This document shows positions 16,468 through 23,899 of a stretch of 36,081 nt of DNA, piece by piece. The notes beneath the pieces were generated by a model, which saw only the letters and a list, made by a program, of their open reading frames with translations, did no database searches and was not told where the DNA came from. A program made the translations under genes and the position numbers. The number at the start of each line of letters is the position of its first letter. Position 1 is the first letter of the stretch. This DNA comes from Clostridia bacterium. GTDB taxonomy: Bacteria; Bacillota; Clostridia; Oscillospirales; SIG627. The stretch lies in assembly GCA_017414535.1 (NCBI GenBank), contig JAFQMA010000011.1:1-36081 (forward strand), read 5' to 3'.

Positions 16468-16941
16468 CTACGCTTTGCTTTTAAAAACCAAGATTTTGCT
16501 GATGACGTAATTCAAAATAATTACCAAAATTTGCGCTGCGACCTTGACGATCATTTCATCAAACGTCAGAAGCTCAACGAAGCACAAAAGGATCACCTCT
16601 TCCACCAAAAGCGTTGCCACTCTGCCGAGGTAAAACAAAAGCATCTGCTTTATCACACCTTGGGAGGGATCCGGTTGAAAGACCCAGGTGCGATTGGTAA
16701 CAAAGGCAAACAAAACGGCGATCACCCAGGAAAGCACGTTTGCCAGCAAAACGTTCAAGGGAATCAGCTTTGTGAACAAAGCGAATACTGCAATGCTGAT
16801 CAGCGTTGTCAAGCCGCCGAAAAACAGATACAGCAGTTTTTCTTTGTGTTTCAGATAGAAGGGCTGAAGCGGTTTTAACAATGCTCCATCAAACAAACGG
16901 TCAAACAGGTCAGATTGCTTCTTCGTCGGTTTTTTGCTCAT
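16468..16941 (-). CDS. GtrA-family membrane protein (putative lipid-linked sugar flippase)
   Basis: A 157-residue protein with four membrane helices (about 34-52, 60-80, 95-116 and 124-146) and the GtrA/GtcA signature FFGGLTTLISIAVF near residue 40, TNRTWVF and NYVISKILVF at the end. GtrA proteins are thought to move undecaprenyl-phosphate-linked sugars across the membrane. The first 32 bases overlap the end of the GT2 gene, so production of the two is coupled. A basic N-terminal stretch of about 30 residues is longer than usual. Together with the GT2 and DUF6044-like proteins it completes a three-component glycosylation set. Confidence 0.9.
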   Translation of the reverse strand: MSKKPTKKQSDLFDRLFDGALLKPLQPFYLKHKEKLLYLFFGGLTTLISIAVFALFTKLIPLNVLLANVLSWVIAVLFAFVTNRTWVFQPDPSQGVIKQMLLFYLGRVATLLVEEVILLCFVELLTFDEMIVKVAAQILVIILNYVISKILVFKSKA

Positions 16942-17902
16942 CCGCAGCCTCTGTTCTTTCGGAAACGATAAAGCGCGGACGCCCCTTCGTCTCCAAATAA
17001 ATTTTTCCTATATATTCACCGATCACGCCGATGCTTACCATCTGGACGCCGCCCAAAAAGCAAAGAATGCTGGAAAGGGAGGCCCACCCGTCAACGGTAT
17101 TGCCCATGACTGCCCGAATGATGGACCAGAGGATTCCTACCATGCTGATGACGGCAACGAAAATTCCGAAGCCGGTGATCATACGGATCGGCTTCACCGA
17201 CAGACTGGTGATCCCGTCGAAGGCAAGCCCCAGCATTTTGCCCAACGGATAGTGACTTTCGCCGGCCAGGCGCACGTTACGCTCGTAATAAACGCAGGTG
17301 CTTTTAAATCCAACCAGGGGCACCATTCCTCGCAGAAAGATATTGACCTCTTTAAAGTTGGCAAATTGATGCAGCACGACGGCGGAAATCAAACGGTAAT
17401 CGGCATGGTTGTAAACGGTTTCTACACCCATTCCGTTTAGGAGCTTATAAAACATTTGAGCCGTTGTTCTTTTGAAAAAGGAATCCGTCTTTCGGCTGCT
17501 GCGTACACCGTAAACCACTTCCGCACCGGTTAAGTATTCCTCTACCATTTGATCCATGGCATTCATATCATCCTGCCCGTCGCAGTCGATGCTGATGGTG
17601 ATGTCGCAAAGGTCCTTTGCTTCCATCAAGCCTGCCAAAAGTGCATTCTGATGGCCACGGTTGCGGCTCAAACAAATACCCGTATAAAACTCGGATTGCC
17701 TGGACAGGGAGCAAATGATCTCCCAGGTTTTATCTTTGCTACCGTCGTTAACAAAGAGGATGCGGCTCTTTGTGTGGATCTTTTCCTTTGCAATCAACGT
17801 CTCGAGCTTTTGGAGAAACAGGGGCGCTGTAATAGGCAGCACCGCTTCCTCGTTATAGCAAGGAATGACAATATACAGTTTCGGTTTATCTTTTCGTTCC
17901 AA
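16910..17902 (-). CDS. GT2-family polyprenyl-phosphate glycosyltransferase (GtrB/CsbB-like)
   Basis: A 330-residue enzyme expected to transfer a sugar from a nucleotide sugar to undecaprenyl phosphate at the inner face of the membrane. The GT-A motifs are readable: VIPCYNEE near residue 12, LFVNDGSKD near 50 and SIDCDGQDD near 100; a R-rich loop (GVRSSRKTDSF) follows. Two C-terminal helices (about 238-260 and 270-293) anchor it. The start is TTG at 17902, with AGAAGG nine bases upstream; the protein begins directly before the first strand, as the family usually does. A promoter lies at 17925-17953. C-terminal sequence ends in an acidic tail that overlaps the start of gtrA. Confidence 0.92.
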   Translation of the reverse strand: MERKDKPKLYIVIPCYNEEAVLPITAPLFLQKLETLIAKEKIHTKSRILFVNDGSKDKTWEIICSLSRQSEFYTGICLSRNRGHQNALLAGLMEAKDLCDITISIDCDGQDDMNAMDQMVEEYLTGAEVVYGVRSSRKTDSFFKRTTAQMFYKLLNGMGVETVYNHADYRLISAVVLHQFANFKEVNIFLRGMVPLVGFKSTCVYYERNVRLAGESHYPLGKMLGLAFDGITSLSVKPIRMITGFGIFVAVISMVGILWSIIRAVMGNTVDGWASLSSILCFLGGVQMVSIGVIGEYIGKIYLETKGRPRFIVSERTEAADEQKTDEEAI

Positions 17903-17924
17903 TGTTTCAAGCCTTCTTTTTAGT

Positions 17925-17953
17925 ATTTTATTGCGATCCTTCTATTCATTCAA
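17925..17953 (-). promoter_or_regulatory. Promoter of the GT2-gtrA operon
   Basis: On the minus strand TTGAAT (plus 17948-17953) and TAAAAT (plus 17925-17930) are 17 bp apart and 23 bp upstream of the TTG start. Confidence 0.7.
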
Positions 17954-17976
17954 TATATCAAAAAAGAGAAAAAAAG

Positions 17977-18048
17977 TCAAGCAGAACTCCTTGCGGCGAG
18001 CATCACAAGTCTTATCATAAGGCAAAATGGGCGCAGTGCGGGTTTCAT
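17977..18048 (-). other. Possible 23-residue leader ORF upstream of the GT2 promoter
   Basis: A minus-strand ORF starts at ATG 18048 with AAGGAG eight bases before it and ends at TGA 17977-17979, encoding MKPALRPFC through LAARSSA. The stop is followed on the minus strand by seven T. The surrounding 18000-18110 region is otherwise unexplained: it contains short palindromes such as CTTATCATAAG (18011-18021). It may be a small peptide, a leader, or a fragment of an older gene. Confidence 0.3.
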
Positions 18049-18110
18049 TGCTTGCGCTCCTTCATTAAGAGAGGGTTTTTCTCGTTATGACATTCCTCCT
18101 GTGGAAAAGC

Positions 18111-18140
18111 AAAAAAAGAACAGCCGCGAGGCTGTTCTTT
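18111..18140 (-). terminator. Terminator of the pduL-NifU-GGGtGRT operon
   Basis: An 11-bp perfect stem (18115-18125 with 18130-18140) followed on the minus strand by a run of seven T, 14 bases behind the GGGtGRT stop codon. Confidence 0.88.
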
Positions 18141-18149
18141 TTTTAACTT

Positions 18150-18267
18150 GATCTTACTTGTTGAGAGCCATAGAGATCTCTACGGCTACGGCAACGGTGG
18201 CACCGACCATGGGGTTGTTACCCATACCGATCAGACCCATCATTTCCACGTGGGCGGGAACGGAGGA
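18150..18267 (-). repeat. Direct repeat, right copy (118 bp), within the intact GGGtGRT gene
   Basis: Identical over 118 bases to 14410-14527, same orientation. Here it is the 3' end of the intact gene, including its stop codon and four bases after it. Confidence 0.95.
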
Positions 18268-19155
18268 GGAGCCTGCGAACTGAGCGTCGCCGTGCATACG
18301 GCCCATGGTATCGGTCATACCGTAGGAAGCGGGGCCTGCTGCCATGTTATCGGGATGCAGAGTACGGCCCGTACCGCCGCCGGAAGCAACGGAGAAGTAC
18401 TTTTTGCCGTTTTCGATGGCCCACTTCTTGTAGGTGCCGGCAACGGGGTGCTGGAAGCGGGTGGGGTTGGTGGAGTTACCGGTGATGGAAACGTCCACGG
18501 ACTCGTGGCGCATGATGGCTACGCCCTCCAGAACGTCGTTGGCGCCGTAGCAGCGAACCTTGGCTCTTTCACCGTCGGAATAAGCCTTGGTCTTGACGAT
18601 CTTCAGCTCGTTCTCGGTGAAATCAAACTCGGTCTGCACGTAGGTGAAGCCGTTGATTCTGGAAATGATATGAGCGGCATCCTTGCCCAGACCGTTCAGG
18701 ATGATCTGGAGGGGCTCTTTTCTGACCTTGTTTGCGGTCTTGGCGATACCGATAGCGCCCTCAGCGGCGGCAAAGGACTCGTGACCTGCCAGGAAGCAGA
18801 AGCACTTCGTCTCCTCGCGGAGCAGCATGGCGGCCAGATTTCCGTGGCCCAGACCAACGTCGCGGGTCTCGGCAACGGAGCCGTGAATGCAGAAGGCCTG
18901 CAGGCCGATACCGATGGCCTCGGCGGCCTCAGCGGCGGTCTTTACGCCCTTCTTCACTGCAACGGCGGCACCCAGGGTATAAGCCCAGGAAGCGTTTTCA
19001 AATGCGATGGGCTGTACGCCCTTCACAAGAGCGTCAACGTCGACGCCCAGATCGAGGCAGATCTTCTGTGCTTCCTCGAGAGAAGCGATGCCGTATTCCT
19101 TGAGGCACTCGTTGATCTTGCCAATTCTTCTTTCGTAACCTTCAAACTTAACCAT
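18154..19155 (-). CDS. GGGtGRT protein
   Basis: A 333-residue soluble protein of the GGGtGRT family, named after the conserved glycine-rich motif seen here at residues 259-265 (SGGGTGRTLHPDN). Conserved acidic and His residues around GHESFAAAEGA (124 onwards) and GNSTNPTRFQHP (227 onwards) also fit. The family has no established reaction; it is found in anaerobes beside NifU-like scaffold genes, as here, which hints at a metal or Fe-S link (inference). AAGGAGG precedes the ATG, eleven bases after the scaffold gene. The 3' end is duplicated 3740 bp away, see the direct repeats, yet this copy is complete. Confidence 0.88.
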   Translation of the reverse strand: MVKFEGYERRIGKINECLKEYGIASLEEAQKICLDLGVDVDALVKGVQPIAFENASWAYTLGAAVAVKKGVKTAAEAAEAIGIGLQAFCIHGSVAETRDVGLGHGNLAAMLLREETKCFCFLAGHESFAAAEGAIGIAKTANKVRKEPLQIILNGLGKDAAHIISRINGFTYVQTEFDFTENELKIVKTKAYSDGERAKVRCYGANDVLEGVAIMRHESVDVSITGNSTNPTRFQHPVAGTYKKWAIENGKKYFSVASGGGTGRTLHPDNMAAGPASYGMTDTMGRMHGDAQFAGSSSVPAHVEMMGLIGMGNNPMVGATVAVAVEISMALNK

Positions 19156-19166
19156 CGTCTGCCTCC

Positions 19167-19862
19167 TTATTCTTCGCGAGGATCAATGTACTTTACGGCG
19201 CTGTCGTAACGGCCGTAGGTCTTCACATTGCCCTCGTAAGCCTCTTTGGGATCCTTGCCGTGACGGATCTGCTCCATCATCTTGCCAAGGTGAACGAATT
19301 TGTAGCCGATGATCTCGTTATCCTCGTCCAGACCGAGAGAAAGGATGTAGCCCTCTGCCATTTCCAGGTAGCGAACGCCCTTCTCGTTGGTGGCGAAGAT
19401 GGTGCCGACCTGGCTTCTCAGACCCTTACCAAGGTCGTCCAGGGTGGAGCCGATGGGCAGGCCGTCCTCGGAGAAGGCGGTCTGGGTACGGCCGTAAACC
19501 AACTGCAGGAAGATCTCGCGCATAGCCACGTTGATGGCATCGCAAACGAGGTCGGTGTTCAGGGCCTCCAGAATGGTCTTGCCCTGCAGGATCTCAGCGG
19601 CCATAGCGGCGGAGTGAGTCATACCGGAGCAGCCGCTGGTCTCTACCAGAGCTTCCTCGATGATACCCTTCTTTACGTTGAGGGTGAGCTTGCACATGCC
19701 CTGCTGGGGAGCGCACCAGCCAATACCGTGGCTGAGACCGGAAATGTCGGTGACGTCATAAGCCTTGACCCATCTGCCCTCTTCGGGGATGGGAGCGGGA
19801 CCGTGCTTGGGACCCTTGGCAACAACGCACATGTTTTCTACGTCTTCGGTAAACATGTTCAT
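19167..19862 (-). CDS. NifU/IscU-like iron-sulfur cluster scaffold protein
   Basis: A 231-residue protein related to the NifU N-terminal (IscU) scaffold fold. Candidate cluster ligands are Cys50 and Cys57 in GWCAPQQGMC, Cys78 in ETSGCSGMTHS and Cys107 in DLVCDAIN; the block SGCSGMTHSAAMAAE matches the family. It is longer than IscU (about 130 residues), with an added C-terminal region of about 90 residues of unknown role. It lies between pduL and the GGGtGRT gene with 28-bp and 11-bp gaps, so the three are one operon. It probably serves a dedicated client rather than general cluster assembly, since no cysteine desulfurase gene is adjacent (inference). Confidence 0.87.
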   Translation of the reverse strand: MNMFTEDVENMCVVAKGPKHGPAPIPEEGRWVKAYDVTDISGLSHGIGWCAPQQGMCKLTLNVKKGIIEEALVETSGCSGMTHSAAMAAEILQGKTILEALNTDLVCDAINVAMREIFLQLVYGRTQTAFSEDGLPIGSTLDDLGKGLRSQVGTIFATNEKGVRYLEMAEGYILSLGLDEDNEIIGYKFVHLGKMMEQIRHGKDPKEAYEGNVKTYGRYDSAVKYIDPREE

Positions 19863-19890
19863 AGTGTTTTTTTCCTTTCTTATTTTAGGA

Positions 19891-20463
19891 TCAGTCTACC
19901 AGAATGCCCATGGTGCCGGGAGCGGCGCAGGCGGCATTGGACTCGTCGGTATCAATGTGCATGGCGGCGGCAAACTTGGGGCTGACGCGAACCACGACCT
20001 CATCGAAGATCAGGGCTCTCTCGCCCTCTACGCGGACCTTAACGATCTGCTTGTCCTGCACGCCGAAGGCTTCGGCATCGGCAGGGGTGAAGTGAATGTG
20101 ACGCTTCGCAACGATAACGCCCTCTGCACACTCTACGCTCTTGTCGCCAACGCTGATGGTGCAGGCACCGCTGCCTGCCACGTCGCCGGACTCACGGATG
20201 GGAGCCTTGATACCCAGCGTTCTTGCGTCGGTAGCGGAAACCTCTACCTGAGAAGCGGGACGGGCAGGTCCGAGAATGATGACGTTTTTGATGGTACCCT
20301 TAGGTCCGGTGATATCTACCCTTTCCTCGCAAGCGAACTGGCCGGGCTGGGACAGATCCTTCTTGTGGGTGAGCTGATAGTCCTTGCCGAAGAGCGCCTC
20401 GATGTGCTCCTGGGACAGGTGGACGTGACGGGCGGAAGTTTCAACCAATACTTTCTTTTCCAT
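19891..20463 (-). CDS. pduL: PduL-type phosphate acyltransferase
   Basis: A 190-residue PduL family enzyme, which interconverts acyl-CoA and acyl phosphate (acetyl or propionyl), the step before acetate kinase in fermentation. Two similar beta-barrel halves each carry a His-rich zinc motif: SARHVHLSQEHIEALFG near residue 10 and AKRHIHFTPADAEAFGV near 119; LSQPGQFACEERVDI and LGPARP are further family marks. No N-terminal microcompartment-targeting helix is present and no shell proteins are nearby, so it is the free cytosolic form. AGGAGA lies before the ATG. First gene of the operon, under the promoter at 20507-20536. Confidence 0.93.
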   Translation of the reverse strand: MEKKVLVETSARHVHLSQEHIEALFGKDYQLTHKKDLSQPGQFACEERVDITGPKGTIKNVIILGPARPASQVEVSATDARTLGIKAPIRESGDVAGSGACTISVGDKSVECAEGVIVAKRHIHFTPADAEAFGVQDKQIVKVRVEGERALIFDEVVVRVSPKFAAAMHIDTDESNAACAAPGTMGILVD

Positions 20464-20496
20464 TGTTTGACATCTCCTATCGTTTAATTTAGTTTA

Positions 20497-20521
20497 AAAC
20501 CGTACTATTATACAACGGTTT
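20497..20521. promoter_or_regulatory. Inverted repeat over the pduL -10 box, operator candidate
   Basis: AAACCGT (20497-20503) and ACGGTTT (20515-20521) form a perfect 7-bp inverted repeat with an 11-bp spacer containing the -10 box. The geometry is that of a repressor operator; the regulator is not identified. Confidence 0.45.
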
Positions 20522-20536
20522 GAGGCCTTTTGTAAA
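20507..20536 (-). promoter_or_regulatory. Promoter of the pduL operon
   Basis: On the minus strand TTTACA (plus 20531-20536) and perfect TATAAT (plus 20507-20512) are separated by 18 bp, about 44 bp upstream of the pduL ATG. Confidence 0.75.
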
Positions 20537-20557
20537 GGGGCAGAGCCGTTTTTTTCG

Positions 20558-21466
20558 TCAATTATTTCCTTCTCTCCACACGGATTGGATCTTTACGCAG
20601 ACGAAAAAGGTGATGGCCAGGTCAATGAGCATGCTGGAGGCGTCCAGCGCGTCCATGGAAACGCGATCCATGGCCACGGCAATGAGCTGCGGCAATCTTG
20701 CGGTGATGCCGAAGAAGGCGGGAGCCAGTGCCGCGAAGGCATAGGAATTGGGGCGGGTCATGGGCTTTTCTCCCAAAAAGAGCTGGGCCTGATAAAGGAA
20801 GAAGAGCAGGGCCGAGATCACGAAGAGGAACTGGCCGATATACAGGGTCTTGTTGACAAAGCGCGCCAGATCCCGATATTCCACCACCATACGCACGGTA
20901 CACCAGAAGGCGGGCACCAGCGCAAAGAAGGGGCGCAGGCGGGTCCTGACGGGATTGTTTTTCAGGGCGTAAAGAATAAAATAGGCGCCCGAGGCTACGG
21001 AAAGGAGGGCATAGGTCAGATGGTAGGGGTCGGAGAGAAGCTCCTTATCGGTAAAGAAGGCCAGTGCATAGGCCAGCATACCGAAACCGGGCAGGAAGGA
21101 GGCGAAGGAGGAGAGGGTGCCCTCCCAAACGGAGGCGCACTTGGCAAAGCCGTGCAGGTGGCCGTCGGGCACGTCCATTTCTGCCTCACTGCGGGTGGGG
21201 TCCTGCAGGAGGATCTCCTCTCTGCTTTGATCGTCTGAGGAGGAAAAAGTCTCGCCCCCGCGGGTGAGGGCCAAAAGCACGCTGAGGGCAAAGACCGCAA
21301 AGCCGATGATATTATAGATCAGGCAGGAAAGGCTTTCCCTGACGAAAAAGCCGGTAGCGGGCTCCAGATCCGAGGCGTAGGTATGCAGGCGCAGAAAGAT
21401 CGCCACGGGCGCCAGAACGCCCAGAACGATCAGTGCGACCTTGAACAGAGTGCGGTTGAATTTCAT
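20558..21466 (-). CDS. Multipass membrane protein of unknown function
   Basis: A 302-residue protein with about seven membrane helices (approximately 7-27, 45-66, 122-140, 150-168, 178-195, 208-230 and 240-262) and one larger hydrophilic loop (about 72-112, rich in Ser, Asp and Glu). I do not recognise a family. It is the last gene of a minus-strand operon starting with a GT2-GtrA fusion, separated from the small two-helix protein by 21 bp. An envelope-linked role is likely from context, but no GT-C type acidic first loop was seen, so it is not an obvious glycosyltransferase. Confidence 0.75.
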   Translation of the reverse strand: MKFNRTLFKVALIVLGVLAPVAIFLRLHTYASDLEPATGFFVRESLSCLIYNIIGFAVFALSVLLALTRGGETFSSSDDQSREEILLQDPTRSEAEMDVPDGHLHGFAKCASVWEGTLSSFASFLPGFGMLAYALAFFTDKELLSDPYHLTYALLSVASGAYFILYALKNNPVRTRLRPFFALVPAFWCTVRMVVEYRDLARFVNKTLYIGQFLFVISALLFFLYQAQLFLGEKPMTRPNSYAFAALAPAFFGITARLPQLIAVAMDRVSMDALDASSMLIDLAITFFVCVKIQSVWREGNN

Positions 21467-21487
21467 GGTGACTCCTTTACGGAATAC

Positions 21488-21691
21488 TTATTTTTTGTCC
21501 TTGACCACGGCCAGCACACAGAACACGGCGCTGAGCAGTGCGTGCACGGCGCAAAGGATCTTGGTGATGCGGTTATTTAAAAAGGCCATGGATTCGTTGA
21601 CCAGATCGATAAAGAAAAAGGTCAGCAGCATGAGGGACAAGATGAGCAGAAGATGGGGGAGCAGGCGCTCCAAAAGGCGTAAGAGCTTCAC
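21488..21691 (-). CDS. Small two-helix membrane protein
   Basis: A 67-residue protein with two hydrophobic helices (about 12-30 and 42-62) and basic ends (MKLLRLLERLLPH, VVKDKK). No family recognised. Its ATG overlaps the TGA of the phosphodiester glycosidase gene by four bases, which makes it very likely real despite its size; it may be a small partner of one of the neighbouring membrane proteins. Confidence 0.65.
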   Translation of the reverse strand: MKLLRLLERLLPHLLLILSLMLLTFFFIDLVNESMAFLNNRITKILCAVHALLSAVFCVLAVVKDKK

Positions 21692-22626
21692 GGGGTACTC
21701 TCTCCTTCCTGATAGCGTTTGGGACTAAGGTAGATGATGTCGCTGATGTCCCGCCCTTCCTTTTCCTTGGAGGGGGAGGAGAACATTTCGCCCCGCCAGG
21801 TCATGGCGGCGGAGTTGCCGCCGTCCAGATTGTAGGCGGTCTTACAGCCGAGCCTCTCAAAAAGAGCGGCAAATTCGGGCAGGGTCATGCCGCGGGAATG
21901 GGCCTGCCTTCCGTCCACGGCCACGATGGCGTAGTGGCCCGGCTCGTAATAGCCCAGGCCGATACGGGGATTCTCCCCTGCGATGCCCGTATCAAAATCG
22001 GTGACGGCCGCCCCCTTTTCATCCAGGAGGGCGGGACCGAAGTCCCATGCCTGCCATGCACCGCCCGCAATGGCGCGGTCTACGTCAAACTCCCCGAAGG
22101 TGTAGGTCTCCATGGTGCCGTCGTAATAGAGCACGCAGATATAGGCGTGGGCGGGGGTCTTGCGGTAGACCTCGCCGTTGCGGATGACGATGCTCCTTTG
22201 GCGGATGCCGAAATAGTCGCCCGATACGGCAAAGAGGGCACCTGCTTTGCGGGAGAGGTTTAAGGTGGAATCTGCCACGCCCGTGGCAAACTCCTCTCCT
22301 GCCATGGCGGTGCGCAGGCTCGTAATGCGGCGCAGGTACAGATCCGCCACGGTATAGGTGACTCCATCCTCTACGTAGGTGGTGAGGGTGATATTGACCT
22401 CGTCGTCCCGATAGGAGGTATCGGTCTCGATCACCCGGCCGTCGGTAAATTTGTCGGGGAATTTTTCCTTCCAGTCTGCGATCTCACCCGGGGTGGCGGT
22501 ACTGCCGTACAGATGGCCGATGCTGCGGGGAAGAACGTGGTGAAAGAGGGAAAAAACACACAGGGCCAGGGCGGTCAGGAGAAGATCTGCGGTAAAGAGG
22601 AAAAAAAGGCGGGTCCCTTTTTTCAT
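21688..22626 (-). CDS. Phosphodiester glycosidase (NAGPA domain), second copy
   Basis: A 312-residue protein with an N-terminal membrane anchor or signal helix (about 6-28) and an extracellular NAGPA/DUF2233 domain. Motifs are FAVSGDYFGIR (the usual GG replaced by GD), AIVAVDGRQ and AYNLDGGNSAAM near the C-terminus. Function as in the family: cleavage of sugar phosphodiesters at the cell surface, substrate unknown. The gene overlaps the upstream GT2-GtrA fusion (22623-22626) and the downstream small membrane gene (21688-21691) by four bases each, so glycosylation and phosphodiester-cleaving functions are made from one transcript. It is shorter and only distantly similar to the NAGPA protein at 2490-3767. 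Confidence 0.85.
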   Translation of the reverse strand: MKKGTRLFFLFTADLLLTALALCVFSLFHHVLPRSIGHLYGSTATPGEIADWKEKFPDKFTDGRVIETDTSYRDDEVNITLTTYVEDGVTYTVADLYLRRITSLRTAMAGEEFATGVADSTLNLSRKAGALFAVSGDYFGIRQRSIVIRNGEVYRKTPAHAYICVLYYDGTMETYTFGEFDVDRAIAGGAWQAWDFGPALLDEKGAAVTDFDTGIAGENPRIGLGYYEPGHYAIVAVDGRQAHSRGMTLPEFAALFERLGCKTAYNLDGGNSAAMTWRGEMFSSPSKEKEGRDISDIIYLSPKRYQEGESTP

Positions 22627-23735
22627 TTTTCCTCCTTTTTGGGCTTCTTACGGAAGATGAGGTATTTTTGTACGAAAAAGCTGATGGGGAAGCAGACGCA
22701 CTGGCCCAAAAGATCCGATACGAGAAGAAGAAGGCTTTCGGTGGTGATGATGCCGCCCAAAAGCTTTGCGATCAAAAGGCCGACGCCGCAGTTGCAGAAG
22801 TAAATGAAGACCACCAGCAGAACGTAGAGGGAGAAGGTGAGGGCGGGCTTCTCTAAATTGCTGAAGACCACCTTGCGGTTCATGAGATAGTTCACCACGG
22901 AGCTGACGGCTCTGGCAAACAGCAGACTGATGGTATAGCGCAGGGCGTAATCCTCCATGAAAAAGGAAAGGATCAGCTGGTGGAGAAGGAACAGCACCAC
23001 CACGTCGATGGCCACGGCGGTCAGGGACGAAAACAGAAAGCTGATGACCTCGTAAAGGCGACCCAAAGCGCAACGGATCAGAAGACCGTAGACCCGCAGG
23101 GCATCCCGCACGGGATTGAAGTGGCTGGAGCGGTTTTCCTCCAGATAGACCGTTTCGATCTCGATCTCACGCACAGGGATCTTTTGGCGCACGGCGTTGC
23201 AGAGCATCTGCATTTCGTATTCATATCTGTCGGCGGCAATGTCCAGCATGAGGGGAAGAAGCCCGGTGGAAAAAGCGCGCAGGCCCGTTTGAGTATCGTA
23301 GACCTTCTTTCCCATGAGAAGGCGAAAGGTGAAGCGGGAGGCGGCGTTTCCGAAGCGACTGCGCAGGGGAACGTCACCGCGGAAGCCGCGTCCGCCCAGC
23401 ACCAGCGCGTCGGGGTGTGCCTCGGCCTCTCTCAGGCAGGCCAGAATATCCTTGGGAAGATGTTGCCCGTCCGCATCGGCGGTGCAAAGGATCTCGTCGC
23501 ACCCTTCCTCCTGCAGAAAGCGGAAAGCGGTCTTTAGGGCGGCGCCCTTGCCGCGGTTGACCGGGTGCACCAGAAGGTGACAGCCTGCCGCGCGCACCGC
23601 ATCGAAGATGGGTTCAAAGGCATCGCCCGAGCCGTCGTTTACTACGAGGATGCGGGCATCGCACTGCGCCTTGAGGGCATCGATGAGGGAGATCAGCTTT
23701 TGATCCGGCTTATAGGCGGGGATGATAATCGTCAT
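22623..23735 (-). CDS. Fused GT2 glycosyltransferase and GtrA flippase
   Basis: A 370-residue bifunctional protein. Residues 1-230 are a GT2 polyprenyl-phosphate glycosyltransferase domain with IIIPAYKPD at the start, LVVNDGSGD near 36 and TADADGQH near 88. Residues about 240-370 form a four-helix GtrA domain (FLFSSLTAVAIDVVVLF at its start, NYLMNRKVVF inside). The start at 23735 is chosen because AAAGGAGC lies just before this ATG and the first strand begins at once; an upstream extension to 23894 would run through the promoter. The fusion would charge and flip a lipid-linked sugar in one polypeptide. No GT-C partner is adjacent, unlike the unfused set at 14627-17902. Confidence 0.9.
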   Translation of the reverse strand: MTIIIPAYKPDQKLISLIDALKAQCDARILVVNDGSGDAFEPIFDAVRAAGCHLLVHPVNRGKGAALKTAFRFLQEEGCDEILCTADADGQHLPKDILACLREAEAHPDALVLGGRGFRGDVPLRSRFGNAASRFTFRLLMGKKVYDTQTGLRAFSTGLLPLMLDIAADRYEYEMQMLCNAVRQKIPVREIEIETVYLEENRSSHFNPVRDALRVYGLLIRCALGRLYEVISFLFSSLTAVAIDVVVLFLLHQLILSFFMEDYALRYTISLLFARAVSSVVNYLMNRKVVFSNLEKPALTFSLYVLLVVFIYFCNCGVGLLIAKLLGGIITTESLLLLVSDLLGQCVCFPISFFVQKYLIFRKKPKKEEK

Positions 23736-23807
23736 AAAAAAGCTCCTTTGATTTGCCCCGAGGGGCACGCGAAGGATGGGCATAAAGCCCATGTTACACT
23801 TAAAAAT

Positions 23808-23836
23808 ATTGTAACAAATTTTCACCTGTTTGGCAA
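23808..23836 (-). promoter_or_regulatory. Promoter of the GT2-GtrA fusion operon
   Basis: On the minus strand TTGCCA (plus 23831-23836) and TACAAT (plus 23808-23813) are 17 bp apart. The -10 box is part of the inverted repeat TGTTACA/TGTAACA (plus 23792-23816 region), and the leader then contains a hairpin (23776-23792), features that could regulate the operon. Confidence 0.6.
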
Positions 23837-23899
23837 GGGGTTTTGATAGATTGCCCCCATCTTTTCCCGCGCTGATTCCTCTCTTTATGAACAAAAGCG

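Noticed and set aside
17902..18090. 62-residue plus-strand open frame
   Set aside because: No ribosome site, crosses the GT2 promoter, and no recognisable protein features.
14528..18149. Insertion sequence or transposon
   Set aside because: No transposase, integrase or terminal inverted repeats inside the segment; only the long direct repeats bound it.
18148..19209. 353-residue plus-strand open frame
   Set aside because: Antisense of the GGGtGRT gene, which has a recognised family motif and a strong ribosome site.
2490..22626. The two NAGPA genes as a recent duplication
   Set aside because: They share only family motifs; length, anchor and motif details differ, and no DNA-level identity is visible.
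23736..23894. N-terminal extension of the GT2-GtrA protein
   Set aside because: It crosses the promoter at 23808-23836, and AAAGGAG stands before the internal ATG at 23735.
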